From Paraspadella gotoi (taxonomy: Eukaryota > Chaetognatha), in the NCBI GenBank assembly GCA_051294375.1, contig CM119264.1:21341045-21405044 (forward strand): 64,000 nucleotides of DNA, in the 5' to 3' direction. How positions within the stretch are numbered: the first letter of the stretch is position 1; every line of letters begins with the position of its first letter. Shown here piece after piece: positions 47,590-58,047 of the stretch. The translations under genes and the position numbers were made by a program. The notes beneath the pieces were generated by a model, which was not told the DNA's origin, did no database searches, and worked only from the letters and a program-made list of their open reading frames with translations.

Positions 47590-47604
47590 TCTCTCTCTCT
47601 CTCT

Positions 47605-47644
<40 letters not shown>

Positions 47645-48043
47645 CCCCATCCGAAAAATCGGGAGAAACAAGCCAAAAAATTGGAGAAAAAAAGTGGGAA
47701 GTTAAATAGAGAGAGAGAGAGAGAGAGCGTAAGAGAGAGAGAGTGAGAGAGAGCGTAAGAGAGAGAGAAAGAGAGAGATATTCCTCGGGGGCTTGAAGAA
47801 AATTCAAGATGACCCCAACCCAAAGTCACGGAATTCTCTGACGGAATTGAAATTAATTGAAATTAAAAAATCATTTAAAATTAAATAAAACAAAAAACAC
47901 TGATTTTTTTCTAAATTGTAACTTTACAAATAAGCGAGAATAAAAATTGTGAATATGTGCACAGTTATAATCTAAGACTTTAAAATCGTTTTTTCTTGTC
48001 ATAAACCTTGCTATACTCTCAAATAAGACCATTTAATGTGTTT

Positions 48044-48117
48044 TTAATGGTTCGTCTTTAAAATCGAACCGGACCGACACAGCGGAGCAGTAGGTATTAG
48101 CCGCTGCTGCACCGATT
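48044..48117 (-). CDS. Possible last exon, intact copy in inverted orientation
   Basis: On the minus strand, acceptor TTTTTTGTCGCAG is followed by two bases of a split codon, then SVQQRLIPTAPLCRS and GSILKTNH, then TAA. The direct copy at 47116-47190 carries one extra T (CTTGTGTCGG) and is shifted. A helical-looking RQELAEIE lies before the acceptor in all copies but has no donor, so it is not joined. Twenty-three residues are too few to name a family. Confidence 0.25.
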
Positions 48118-48231
48118 CTGCGACAAAAAAGATGAAAAAAAGCTTCTATCTCTGCTAATTCCCTGTCGCGCCCTCTAGATCATTATGGCGAAAAAACCTC
48201 TTCCCTTTTGTTTTTCTTCCGTGATATTAAG

Positions 48232-48329
48232 GATCTTCCTTTTTCATCAACGTCTTCGTCGCTTCTTTAAATGCAAACAATGATTCTTGTGATCCCGAAG
48301 AATTTTTTGGGAAAGCCCGAAAAAGAGAG
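48232..48329 (+). CDS. Probable exon of an unidentified gene (piece A)
   Basis: A pyrimidine tract (TTCCCTTTTGTTTTTCTTCC) and acceptor ATATTAAG precede two bases of a split codon and 32 codons, SSFFINVFVASLNANNDSCD then PEEFFGKARKRE, ending at a consensus donor GAG|GTGAGG in phase 0. The mix of a hydrophobic start and a polar, charged end looks coded. The next acceptor is only 26 bases away (see 48356-48431), too short for a normal animal intron. Either exon A runs on in frame (VRENLCKFSRRG...) or a base error has hidden the true structure. Its 3' end is duplicated at 48608. Confidence 0.4.
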
Positions 48330-48907
48330 GTGAGGGAGAATTTGTGCAAATTCAGCAGGCGAGGAACGACCGAACGACGACGACGACAGAGCCGAACCGA
48401 GTCGAGTTTCAGGGTCTTAATTCGAACTCAGGTGGGTAAAAGGTGCAGGAGTAAAAGGAAGAAGAGGAGGAGGAAGAGGAGAAAGCTAAGGAGGCGGAGG
48501 GGGATGAGGAACAGTGAGAGAGGGGGATGGCTAAATGGAATCACTGAGAGCAAAAGGTGTGTCTTGAAAGTTTTATTTCACCTACTCGCTCTGTCTCCGT
48601 GGCTTTGTGATTCCCGAAGAATTTTTTGGGAAAGCCCGAAAAAGAGAGGTGAGGGAGAATTTGTGCAAATTCAGCAGCGAGGAACGACGACGACGACGAC
48701 AGAGCCGAACCGAGTCGAGTTTCAGGGTCTTAATTCGAACTCAGGTGGGTAAAAGGTGCAGGAGTAAAAGGAAGAAGAGGAGGAGGAAGAGGAGAAGCTA
48801 AGGAGGCGGAGGGGGATGAGGAACAGTGAGAGAGGGGGATGGCTAAATGGAATCACTGAGAGCAAAAGGTGTGTCTTGAAAGTTTTATTTCACCTACTCG
48901 CTCTGTC
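48289..48907 (+). repeat. Tandem duplication, period about 318 bp, coding-like
   Basis: The stretch from CCCGAAGAATTTTTTGGGAA through CACCTACTCGCTCTGTCTC occurs at 48291-48606 and again at 48610-48907. It covers the end of piece A, piece B and the following intron start. Copies differ by a few indels (GGCGAGG vs GCGAGG, an extra ACGACC). It ends exactly at the (CT)n run, where a misassembly or slippage is plausible. Confidence 0.85.
48356..48431 (+). CDS. Probable exon of the same gene (piece B)
   Basis: After AAATTCAG the frame reads QARNDRTTTTTEPNRVEF and QGLNSNS and leaves one base before the donor CTCAG|GTGGGT. That leftover G joins exactly to the AT that opens the last exon at 50547 (G+AT = Asp), giving ...LNSNS-D-NELLDSD. 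The duplicated version at about 48674-48744 keeps the frame with a 6-base difference in the ACG run. The weak point is the 26-base gap to piece A. An alternative single exon across A and B reads RRRRQSRTESSFRVLIRTQ. Confidence 0.4.
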
Positions 48908-48928
48908 TCTCTCTCTCTCTCTTCTCTC

Positions 48929-48982
<54 letters not shown>

Positions 48983-49066
48983 ATGTTTCATTCTCTCCCT
49001 TTCATTCCTTCTGCATACCGAAGGCAAGATAACTCTTCTCCTCTCTCTCTGTCTGTCGCTCTCTAA

Positions 49067-49132
<66 letters not shown>

Positions 49133-49163
49133 CTCTTTCTCTTTCTTTCTCTCACTCTCTCTT
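48905..49163. repeat. (CT)n tracts up to a gap
   Basis: CT repeats at about 48905-48980 and 49072-49163, ending in a 25-N gap. Confidence 0.95.
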
Positions 49164-49188
49164 NNNNNNNNNNNNNNNNNNNNNNNNN
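49164..49188. other. Assembly gap, 25 N
   Basis: Placed at the end of a (CT)n tract. Confidence 1.
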
Positions 49189-49270
49189 TCATTCGTCTTA
49201 TCGCAATCATCGACAACTCGAATACTTAAGGTATATATCACTTTGCAATTTTATTCACTTTATTTTTTAT

Positions 49271-49325
<55 letters not shown>

Positions 49326-50546
49326 GAGTGCTTTCTCAATTGCGCCACAAAGTTATTCGCGATGATTGGGGACGAAAATATTTTGCAGACATAATTTTTT
49401 TCTTTTCGAATTTTAATTTCAGTTCAGCCTAAAATGGACACGCACGTTTTTTTCTTAAGAGAATTCCCTCTCTCCTCTCACCTTCTCTCTCTCTCTATTT
49501 TCTTTTTCTCTCTTTATTTTTCATCCTCCCCCTCCCTTTCTCTTTCTCTCCAATCGATAACTTCGGTTTTCATGCGACGTCTCTGTCTCTCTCCCGCGGG
49601 CGTCTCATCAAAACGGTGATATCGTCACGCCACAAGATTTGCAATCAAACGTCACGTTGCGTCAACGGAATCAAAATTTCGCCCCCAAATATTTTTTTTG
49701 ACAAAATTTTATTTCAGGAATAATGATAAAAACGAAAAAATCGATAAAATTGCATGACTAAAGTAAAACAAAAACAAAAAGAGGATCAACTTTCGGTTAA
49801 CTCAGATTATTTGATTTTTTAAGTGAAATTTGCTAACTTCATGTAGTAGGCATTTCTCAACACAAACTCGCCAAGAGCATGGCTCGAAAAAATAACATTT
49901 TTTTTTAGATAAGGAAAAAAAAAAGAAAATCAACAAACACGCTACAAAACTGATAATGAAGAACGTCCTGAGGACAGCATTACACAATATTATAGATATT
50001 TTGACTTAATTTTCTTTTTTAAATTATTGAACACAAAACGCTTAACAATACCACGAGATCGCACAAAGCTGTTCCTTTGTTTTCCCATCACCTTCCTGTC
50101 ACCTGAATAAACTCGTCACCAAAAATTTTCTGCGACGTTTGCGACGCTTTTTGAAAATTTCTGGCAAATATCTAACCAAGTTCCTAACCCAACCAACGAG
50201 ACAAGATTTTTGGCAAAGATTTTCCTAAATCATGTCACCAAGAGGAAGACGACGATTTTAATCTCGTCGGAATTCTGCCAATAGCGCAAACATTCTTCGT
50301 CGACTCAATTCTCAACGGGCGCACCTTGCCCTCGTAAAAATCGAACGATTTTAAAATGTTTAAAAGAGAAAATCTCGAATTGAACAAATCGGAGAGACGA
50401 ATCCTTTCTCACGTCGCTGATTCTTAGTTGGATCGAATAGCGCACGAAGTTAAATGGAGCGCGACTCTGAGAGAAATCCACCCTCTCTCTCTTTTTATTT
50501 TTTTTTTAAATTTTCTCTTTTTGATAAATAACTCTAAAAGAAAAAG
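49189..50546. other. Probable intron or spacer
   Basis: Contains (GA)n at 49275-49320, pyrimidine-rich DNA at 49460-49560, and a GC-richer patch at 49575-49690 with ACGTCACG and TGCGTCA. 50100-50470 is a moderately GC-rich stretch with no splice-bounded frame. It would be intronic if pieces A/B join the exon at 50547. Confidence 0.4.
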
Positions 50547-50695
50547 ATAATGAACTCCTTGATTCTGATTCGCCTTCGAGATTGGAAGGGAAGGAGAACC
50601 AGTTTAAGGTGCGCCCGTCCGGAGATTCAAGTTCGAACGAAGAATTTTACTACGAGGACGAAGAACCTGACGAGGATTTCGGGATCGAACTTTAA
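50547..50695 (+). CDS. Probable last exon with acidic tail, unidentified gene
   Basis: Preceded by a T-rich tract and AAAAAG. With one base from the previous exon it reads DNELLDSDSPSRLEGKENQF, KVRPSGDSSSNEEFYYEDEE and PDEDFGIEL, then TAA. Forty-nine residues with a basic middle and a strongly acidic C-terminus containing two Tyr are typical of a disordered regulatory tail. Another frame (MNSLILIRLRDWKGRR...) is open over the same bases but has a less natural composition. The phase matches piece B at 48356-48431. Family not recognised. Confidence 0.5.
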
Positions 50696-51113
50696 CTAAA
50701 ACTGTCGGCCGCCGAAAAAAAAGGGGAATCGGTGGCCGACACAAAACAAGGCTTGTTTTTATCGAGACGACAAACAGAGATCGTTGGGACGACAGGCGGG
50801 AAAAAAACAATTTCTGTGAGAGGAAAAAAGAACCGGTTTCCACCGACTGTTCCCGACTTTTCCACATTCGACGGCTAAAGTTTACTCTCTGTACTTTTCT
50901 CATTCGAAAACAACGAAAACCTTTTTTCGTGAAAAGAGATTTCAAAAACACAGTTCAACAACAGCGACAACAAGGAACAACAGCAACTAAGAAATTGAAC
51001 GAGGACGAAGTTGCGCTTCAATTTATTTTTCTTCCGAATCACCGAAGCGTTAAAGAAAACAAGAAAGACTTTAAGCGACACGTACTCCTTCATTGTGTCC
51101 TAAAATATCTGTG

Positions 51114-51116
<3 letters not shown>

Positions 51117-51159
<43 letters not shown>

Positions 51160-51192
51160 GTCTCTCTCTCTCTCTCCTCCTCTCTCTTCTCT

Positions 51193-51228
<36 letters not shown>

Positions 51229-51230
51229 CT

Positions 51231-51268
<38 letters not shown>
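51117..51268. repeat. (CT)n tract
   Basis: Long interrupted CT repeat followed by about 500 bases of A/G-rich plus strand (51300-51770), an extreme purine/pyrimidine strand switch. Confidence 0.95.
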
Positions 51269-51271
<3 letters not shown>

Positions 51272-51891
51272 ATCTAACTCAATAAAAAAGATAAAAAATA
51301 ACTAAAATTCAAATCTGAAACAAAGAACCCCCAAAAGAAACGCAAGTCGTCAAAATTTGTCACAAAAATAAAAAATAAGAAAAAAAAAGTTTAAAAAATA
51401 TCGACCCAAAAAAGTTGAATAAAAAATATTTCGAAAACAAAAAAGAATTAAAGAATAAAAAAAATGTCTCTGGAAGAAAAAAAGGAGGCGGAAAAAAAAA
51501 CAAGAACAGAAAAAAAAAAAAAAAGGAAAAAAAAAAAAAAAAAAAAAGATAAAAAAATAAAGACAGATGTAAAAAGAAGAAAGTAAAAAAAAGAAAAAAA
51601 AAAAATAAGTATGAAAAACATACGAGCCCCAAAGAAAGTTTGAGAATAGAAGAAGAAATGAAAAAAAAAAAAAGAAAAAAAAGAATAAAGAAGAAAAAAA
51701 AACAAAAGGCACGAGGAAGGAGGAGGAGGAAGAGGAGGAAGAGAAGAAGAAGAAAGAATTCTTCGAAGACACGATGACGGGGGAGATGGCATCGGCACGA
51801 CAACCAAATGAAAAGTATGCAGCTGATTCCGCCTTTTTTTTCTTTCACAGTCTTTGCATCTGTGAGACCCAAAATCTGTCTTTATTTCTTC

Positions 51892-51928
<37 letters not shown>

Positions 51929-52138
51929 CTCTTCTTCTCTCTCTCTCCTCTCTTCTCTCTCTCTCTCTCTCTCTTCTCTCTCTAGGTTCTTTCTCTCTCT
52001 CATTCGCTTTCAATTTTTTTCGTTGTTTTTTTTTTTGCCATTCAACTACTACTACTTTTTTCAACTTTCTTTATTACTTATGTATATTAAAAAAATGTTT
52101 TAAAGGTCAACGTTAACGAGATTTTAAATCTAATACAT

Positions 52139-52222
52139 TCTACTACATCTACTACATCTACTACATCTACTTCATCTACTACATCTACTTCATCTACTAC
52201 ATCTACTACATCTACTACATCT
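52139..52222 (+). repeat. 9-bp tandem array (CTACTACAT)n
   Basis: About nine units of CTACTACAT/CTACTTCAT, 160 bases upstream of the TPD52-like exon and probably intronic. Confidence 0.95.
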
Positions 52223-52380
52223 TTGCCTGCTTCCATGCATTCAACTATTTCTTATTTTTATTTTTCTGTTTCTTTTATATTTCTACATCATTTAAAAAAT
52301 CGTTCAAGCTTTTTAACAACATTTTTATTCTTTTTCTTTCTTTTTCTGCCGTGAACATCCTTTCCTTCTTTCCAATCAAG

Positions 52381-52562
52381 ATTCCGTCCAAATATCTCCG
52401 GAAGTCGCTGCGCAGCGACGCCGCGTAGCGTCCGAGTTAGCGAAGACAGAACACGAGATTCAAACACTGCGTCTCGTTTTGGATTCGAAGGAACGAAGGG
52501 CGGAGACGCTGAGGACGAAGTTGGGTATCACGCCTTACCAACTCTTCAAGTCGGACGTGAAG
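52381..52562 (+). CDS. TPD52: TPD52 family protein, coiled-coil exon
   Basis: Tumour protein D52 family members are small coiled-coil adaptors that form homo- and heteromers and act in membrane trafficking and lipid-droplet or secretory control. This exon follows a pyrimidine tract and ATCAAG and reads DSVQISPEVAAQRRRVASEL, AKTEHEIQTLRLVLDSKERR and AETLRTKLGITPYQLFKSD, VK, before the donor AAG|GTGAGG in phase 0. The pattern SPEE..(A/Q)R....ELAK.E.EI.TLR.VL..KE.....L..KLG is the conserved TPD52 coiled coil. The family N-terminus must lie upstream and was not found. The first codon is shared with the missing exon. The next exon is at 57169. Recognition is from the family pattern; no search was run. 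Confidence 0.85.
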
Positions 52563-53203
52563 GTGAGGTCGGCGGGTGAGTTCGTTTTGAAGACGGAATG
52601 GAGTCATTGGCAAAAATACTTTATATTTTAAGAAAACCTGTAAATGTAAGGATGAATAAAACTAAAAAAGAACGGGAAAAAGATAGCCGGTGAGTTATTT
52701 AGATGTTGTAAAAAGATCCACCTAGTGGGGGGTAAAGAATCAAAATGCATATATGGATTTTTTGGGGAAAGAAAAATGCGGAAATCGTCTTGGAACCGTT
52801 TTTGGAGATCGTTTTCCTATCACCGCTTAGCTACGGGGAAAAGACCCGGAGTTGCTAGGAAAGAAATAAATGAAAGGAAAAAAAAGATGAATGGAAAGAA
52901 ATGGAGAGAAAATGGGAAAATGGAAAAAAATGGAAGCCAGGGAAGAAGGAAGAAATCTAGGATTGTGTTTGTAAATAAATTGTATTAGTTGTATTACAGC
53001 GAAAGACAAACGAAGGTCGAAACGATGACCAAAAAAATTAAATAATGTTTTTTTAATCGTGCTACTTTATTAGATTGCTACCCTACTTGAAAGAAAGTTC
53101 TTGTCGAACTAAAAACAACCAATGAACTTGTAAAGCGGCGTCGATCAGACTTGGAACGACGCCGAACGTCGCCAACTATTTGGAACGGGGCGACACTCGA
53201 AAC

Positions 53204-53325
<122 letters not shown>

Positions 53326-53637
53326 CAGCCGGCGCCGCAGCTGCGCGCCCCTTCATCGGCTCAGCCTCAGATGGCCGCGGCGATAAAAAAATTCTCCTTC
53401 TTAGATTTTCTGATTATTCGGATGAACGAGCTTTTCAAATCTTGGTCGTTGATGACGACCAAATTGTTTGCTCCTTGCTCCTTGCCTTCTTTCGGTCTCC
53501 TGAATTCATCGAATTTTTCCCAGTTTTTTGAGCAAAATATTTGGAAAAGAGAGCTTGGCTGGCCTTATTCTCCCAAAACGCCCCACTTCACCTCAAATTC
53601 GGAATTAAATTGGTTTAAAAATTAGATTATGGTTTAG

Positions 53638-53692
53638 GATTAAGTTAAGGATTAGGGTTAGGATTAGGAATTGGCTTAGTAATTGGGTTATG
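53638..53692 (+). repeat. Degenerate TTAGG-like words
   Basis: GGTTTAGGATTAAGTTAAGG then ATTAGGGTTAGGATTAGGAA: several spaced TTAGG/TTAGGG hexamers, reminiscent of an interstitial telomere-like patch but irregular. Confidence 0.3.
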
Positions 53693-56102
53693 AGTTTGGT
53701 AACATATTATCAAAATTAAGTTAAGGGATAAAGAAACAGAAATGAAAAGAGAATCGACATGTTTTAGTTTCCTTTGAATGTTGAAACGCAAAGGTAAAAA
53801 ATATACATTTTGTTCTTTTGTTGGTTGAAAAGCGAGTTGGGCCTTGGGAAGGAAGATGCCTTACATGATAAGACGAGCGGATCAGGGAGAGATCATTGTC
53901 GAGGTTTTCAACTCCAACGGATTACACGATAAATTTCCCCCTTTCCTCATTTAGTCGTTGTCTCAAGCAAAGTATCGGACTTTTTCTACTCGCAACTGAT
54001 TTTATCGATTTTTGAGTCGCCGTTGGGAGCGTCGTCGTTGTTGTTGGCGTTGTTGTTGTTGTTGTCGAGGAAGTTTCCCCGGTCAGTTGTCAGCCCGGAT
54101 CGTTACTGATGATTTTTCTCGCTCATTTGAACGTGAAAAATAGAAGAGACCGAATCAACAGAAGTAGTGAGCAAAAAAAGGGGGAAAATGTATTATGAAA
54201 AATAGAAGAATAAAAGAGTTTTGAAAAGGTATGTAATTTAAAAAAGATTGTAAAAAGAGCAGAATTTTTTTTTCTTTTAATTATAGAAAAACAATTTTTT
54301 TCGATAACAAACTGAAAGAAAAAAAATATTCATTAGAAAAGTAAAAAGAGATAAAAGGAAAAAAAATGAAAAGAGAGAAAAGGAATACGTATAGCACCTG
54401 ATGAATAAATGAATGAATTCAAAAATATGACGGAGCAGAATTTGTCACTTTCATTTCCGAGCCAAACAAAATATTTGCAGCTGCAATCGCCAGTTGGTCT
54501 CATTCCCAAACGATTTTTAGCATAACTCTCCTTTTATGGAAGGGGATTTGTTGCTGTAAATGGTTAACAAAATTATTTAATATAACATATAAAGATGATT
54601 ATTATCCTTCCATGCTTTTTTAAAAATGTATGAAAATAACAGTTAGAAAGAAAGTGTGGATTTATTTCGTTTCCTTCTTCATCGACGCATCCGCGTCCAT
54701 CCTTCCAGCGAAATCTTTTCCTCATTTATCAACGCGTCTCGTTCGTCCTCTGATCTCAGACTTGAGAAGTTTAGTCGAACATTTGACGTCGTAGTTTTAG
54801 ATTTTGAGATTTGAGATTTGGCGAAGAGCGATTGGTCATCTTAGATTTAGCTTTAGCTTTAGCTTGAGCTTAAGATATTTGAGATTTAAGGCTCTCAGTA
54901 TTTAAAGTATAACACAGACAAACACAACAAACCTTAAAACTGATATTACCTCGGGTTTTTTTTTCCTTAACAACAATCACAAAGAAGCTATTCTTATCGC
55001 TTTTATTTTCCCGTTGATCGACCCCAATCCCGGATTCGGTCCGTGAGGTCCCCATTTCGCGGCGACTTTCGGCCATTCGTCTTCCGGAAGATCTCCGCCA
55101 GTTAATTCCCTTTCTTCTTCAACAACAACAACAAACAGACCCACTTTTTATTTTCAACTTAAGACGTTCTTGTGGGGCGATGCTCTATGAGTTTGGGGTT
55201 TTCGAGTTCGAGGCGAAGCCTTCAATTTTTTTCAGCAATAGGTGCATCCTGTTTGAGACGCTATTCACTGGAAAGTAAAAGAGTTGGTTATGCAAATTCA
55301 GGTCCTCATTTATCTTTCAACAAATTAAATAAACAAACCAAAAAAATATCAATAAAAAAGTAAACTACCAACTAACTTTTAAAGTTTTGACGGTCCACTA
55401 TCTCGTTAAAAAATAGATCGGCCAGATATATTTATGGCGTTTTCCGTTGTACTTGTTTATCGCCTTTGCAGACCTCAATTTCCAGGAAAATAGATTCCAA
55501 AAGTAGGGATGATGACTTCAAAAAGGGAAGTAGGTAAAACGGGATAAAAGGAATCAGGATGAATTTGTTCGAAAATGGAAAGAGATGTATATATTAATAA
55601 AACAGATCTTCACTGCGCCAACAAATCAACGTATCTACATATCCACGTATCTCAACCAGAATAGAAGAAATTATTAAACACATTTATACAAACACCGGAA
55701 AACAGAATGATGGTCAGAAGATAAAATTCTAAATCATCTTTCGACGATAAAACTTGAAGATGCAAGCCTAAAATAAAAATCTGAACTCGGGAATCGTAAA
55801 CATTATTGAAATTATCCCTAAAAATAAAAAAAAACTTTGAAGAAAATTCGATCAAAATATATGATAAATACTCAAAACTGCTACTAAATGTAGATTGAAG
55901 AACTCAATCTAATTTAAAATACACCCCAAGTTAATTCCCAACAGGGGAACTTGCAGTAGCTGCTTTTGAAGTTGTTGTTGTTGTTGTTTTTTTTCGACAA
56001 AAAATTCGGAACCAAAGACTTCTTCTCCGACGGCGTCGGTCGCTGCCGGACTGACTTTCGGCCTCGAAAACACGATAATTTAAACACAATTGGCAGGGAA
56101 AC

Positions 56103-56104
<2 letters not shown>

Positions 56105-56198
<94 letters not shown>
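56105..56198. repeat. (GA)n tract
   Basis: Uninterrupted GA repeat of over 90 bases. Confidence 0.95.
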
Positions 56199-56200
<2 letters not shown>

Positions 56201-56857
56201 TATTTTGGTTGTAGAGGTCGTACGAGGGGAGGTCAAAGGATGAGAAAAACAAGAGACATTTCAACGCCAAAAATCTTGCTCAAAATTTTTTTCACTAGTT
56301 TGAACTTCAAGTATTTTTTACTTTTATAAAATAATCTTTTTTTAATCATGTTATAACACGGAAATTTGAGATATCAATATTGACGAATAAGTCAAAAGGT
56401 GATATCATAGAAGGTGACATAAAAAAGACATACAAGATGTCTTACAGGTGACATACGACACCTGGACAAGTGATTGAACGATTTTCTCCCGAACCTTCCT
56501 CGTCCATTCAGAGCGTCTAGAGTTTGTGGAGGGAGGAACATTAATGGAGATAAACATTAGAGAAAAAGGGAAAGCGTGGGGAGAAGCGAGGGGGGGGGGA
56601 GGAGAAAAAGAATTATGCTCCATTGTAGGAAAAGGAAAAAAAGCAAGGAACGGGCAAACGGAGCGACGCGATTTTATTTCTCGCCCATATTTCCTCATCG
56701 CTGACCATAAAACCAGGGATTCGTCACTTTTCACGTTCCGCGATCCTGAAAACGATCACGAATCCGAGGGAGCGAGATGTCACGATTCCGGGCAAAACCT
56801 ACATAACTCTTTTTTTTTCGCTGCATTTTTTATTTTCACGGATTGAATTGTTTATTG

Positions 56858-56992
56858 GATTTGATTGATTGAAATATTGATTGATTGATTGAAATATTGA
56901 TTTGATTGATTTGATTGATTTGATTGATTTGATTGATTTGATTGATTTGATTGATTTGATTGATTTGATTGATTTGATTGATTTGATTTGAT
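56858..56992 (+). repeat. 9-bp tandem array (GATTGATTT)n
   Basis: About a dozen units, with a GAAATATTGATTGATT variant at the left end. Confidence 0.95.
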
Positions 56993-57026
56993 TGAGCCAC
57001 ATTTTTAACATTTTTAATCATTAACT

Positions 57027-57112
57027 TTTTTTTCTCTGAAATAAAAAAAACAATTTGACAGTTAAAACGATAAAAATATAAAACGATAAAACGATAAAAG
57101 AAACAATTTGAC
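57027..57112 (+). repeat. Short dispersed repeat, copy B
   Basis: Shares CTGAAATAAA..ACAATTTGACA and AACAATTTGACATTT with 19337-19428. It is flanked on both sides by TTTTTAATCATTAA (about 57012-57025 and 57115-57128), which could be a target-site duplication of a short retroposed or transposed element. Confidence 0.45.
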
Positions 57113-57168
57113 ATTTTTTTAATCATTAAACTAGTTTGTTTTTCTCCCAAACCCCATTTTTTCCACAG

Positions 57169-57621
57169 GAAACGATGGAAATGATGAAATCAATTTCGGG
57201 CTCCGACTTTTGGCGTCGAACTTCGTCCGGTTTTCGATCCGCCGCTTCTGTCGCTGCCAGCGCCGCCAGCGCCGCCAGCGTCTCCGCCGCTAATGTCACA
57301 AACGCCGCTGGCGTATCCGCCGCAGGAATCGCCAGCGCCTCCGCCGCCACGATGAAAAGCAAATATCGGGATTACTATAATAAATCGGCGGAGGACGGCG
57401 GGCGGAAATCGAACGGAAACGAAGACGAAAAACGCGAGGGTGCCGACGAAATTGACGAGATTTACGGCGCGGAGAACAACACTTCCGGCTCTGAGATCGA
57501 GGCTGCAGTTCCGGCCGAGGAGGCTTTGCCTGATTCTCCAGACCTCGATGCGAATCGATCCTCTACCAACGGCGAAGTGGATAACATCGTCGTTGTTTTG
57601 CCCGAAAAAAAACTTTTTTAA
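57169..57621 (+). CDS. TPD52: TPD52 family protein, C-terminal exon
   Basis: Acceptor TTTTTTCCACAG opens in phase 0, matching the exon at 52381. It reads ETMEMMKSISGSDFWRRTSS, then GFRSAASVAASAASAASVSA, corresponding to the family segment with S.(A/D)(Y/F)(K/R)(K/R)T...(F/L).(S/T)A...(T/A)S(A/S)A.S. A tract of 11-residue periodicity follows (SVSAANVTNAA, GVSAAGIASAS), then KSKYRDYYNK and a disordered acidic tail with DEIDEIYGAENN, ending VVLPEKKLF and TAA (150 codons). Ala-rich 11-mers as in synucleins or perilipins suggest an amphipathic membrane-surface helix. The tail after YNK is longer than in typical TPD52 proteins. AATAAA follows at 57887. Confidence 0.75.
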   Translation, partial: ETMEMMKSISGSDFWRRTSSGFRSAASVAASAASAASVSAANVTNAAGVSAAGIASASAATMKSKYRDYYNKSAEDGGRKSNGNEDEKREGADEIDEIYGAENNTSGSEIEAAVPAEEALPDSPDLDANRSSTNGEVDNIVVVLPEKKLF

Positions 57622-57886
57622 AATTCTTTACATTTCAAAGATCTGACAAACAAACAAAAGCAAAGATTTTCTGGTGACATTTCAGACATTGTTGAATGTT
57701 TAGTCGTAGTCTAAGAATATCAAGTAGATATATCAAAACCTTTCTCTGTGATCTCTCAAGTAAATTGGTATGTCGCGGAAGATTTTGTTTCATTTATTTT
57801 GATTTTTAGAGATTTTTCGCAGGAATTTAATCGTTCGCACGAAATTCAAAAATTCTCAGTAGCGGTTTTCGACATTTAGACAAAAC

Positions 57887-57892
57887 AATAAA
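57887..57892 (+). terminator. Polyadenylation signal of the TPD52-like gene
   Basis: AATAAA in AAACAATAAAAAAATAAAAT, about 265 bases after the stop and before the next gene starts at 58048. Confidence 0.5.
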
Positions 57893-58047
57893 AAAATAAA
57901 ATTGAAATTAAAAACAATGAAAAAATAAAATTGAAATAAAAAATAAAATAAAACAATTAGATTCCCACGATTTGATATCTGTCATATCGCGTGCATTCAT
58001 AATTCGAAATTTTATGAAGAACATAACTTCGTTCAAGGCTCAAGAAA

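Larger units (their letters stand above)
50696..52380. other. Repeat-rich stretch between genes
   Basis: Includes an open plus frame at 50929-51116 (TVQQQRQQGTTATKKLNEDE) that runs into a CT repeat and is not called. Then come (CT)n at 51117-51268, an A/G-rich region at 51300-51770, a possible small start exon at 51774 (MTGEMASARQPNEK) whose phase does not fit the next TPD52 exon, (CT)n at 51893-51985, and a 9-bp array. Confidence 0.4.

Noticed and set aside
51774-51819. Start exon MTGEMASARQPNEK for the TPD52-like gene
   Set aside because: The donor-like AAAA|GTATGC leaves a phase that does not match the exon at 52381.
51350-51872. Phe-rich minus-strand frames suggesting a membrane protein
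   Set aside because: They translate A/G-rich plus-strand DNA into Phe/Ser/Leu runs; not a real hydrophobic protein.
54870-55076. Minus-strand frame starting MAESRREMGTSRTESGIG as a first exon
   Set aside because: The start is attractive but there is no good donor, and it lies inside the TPD52-like intron on the opposite strand.
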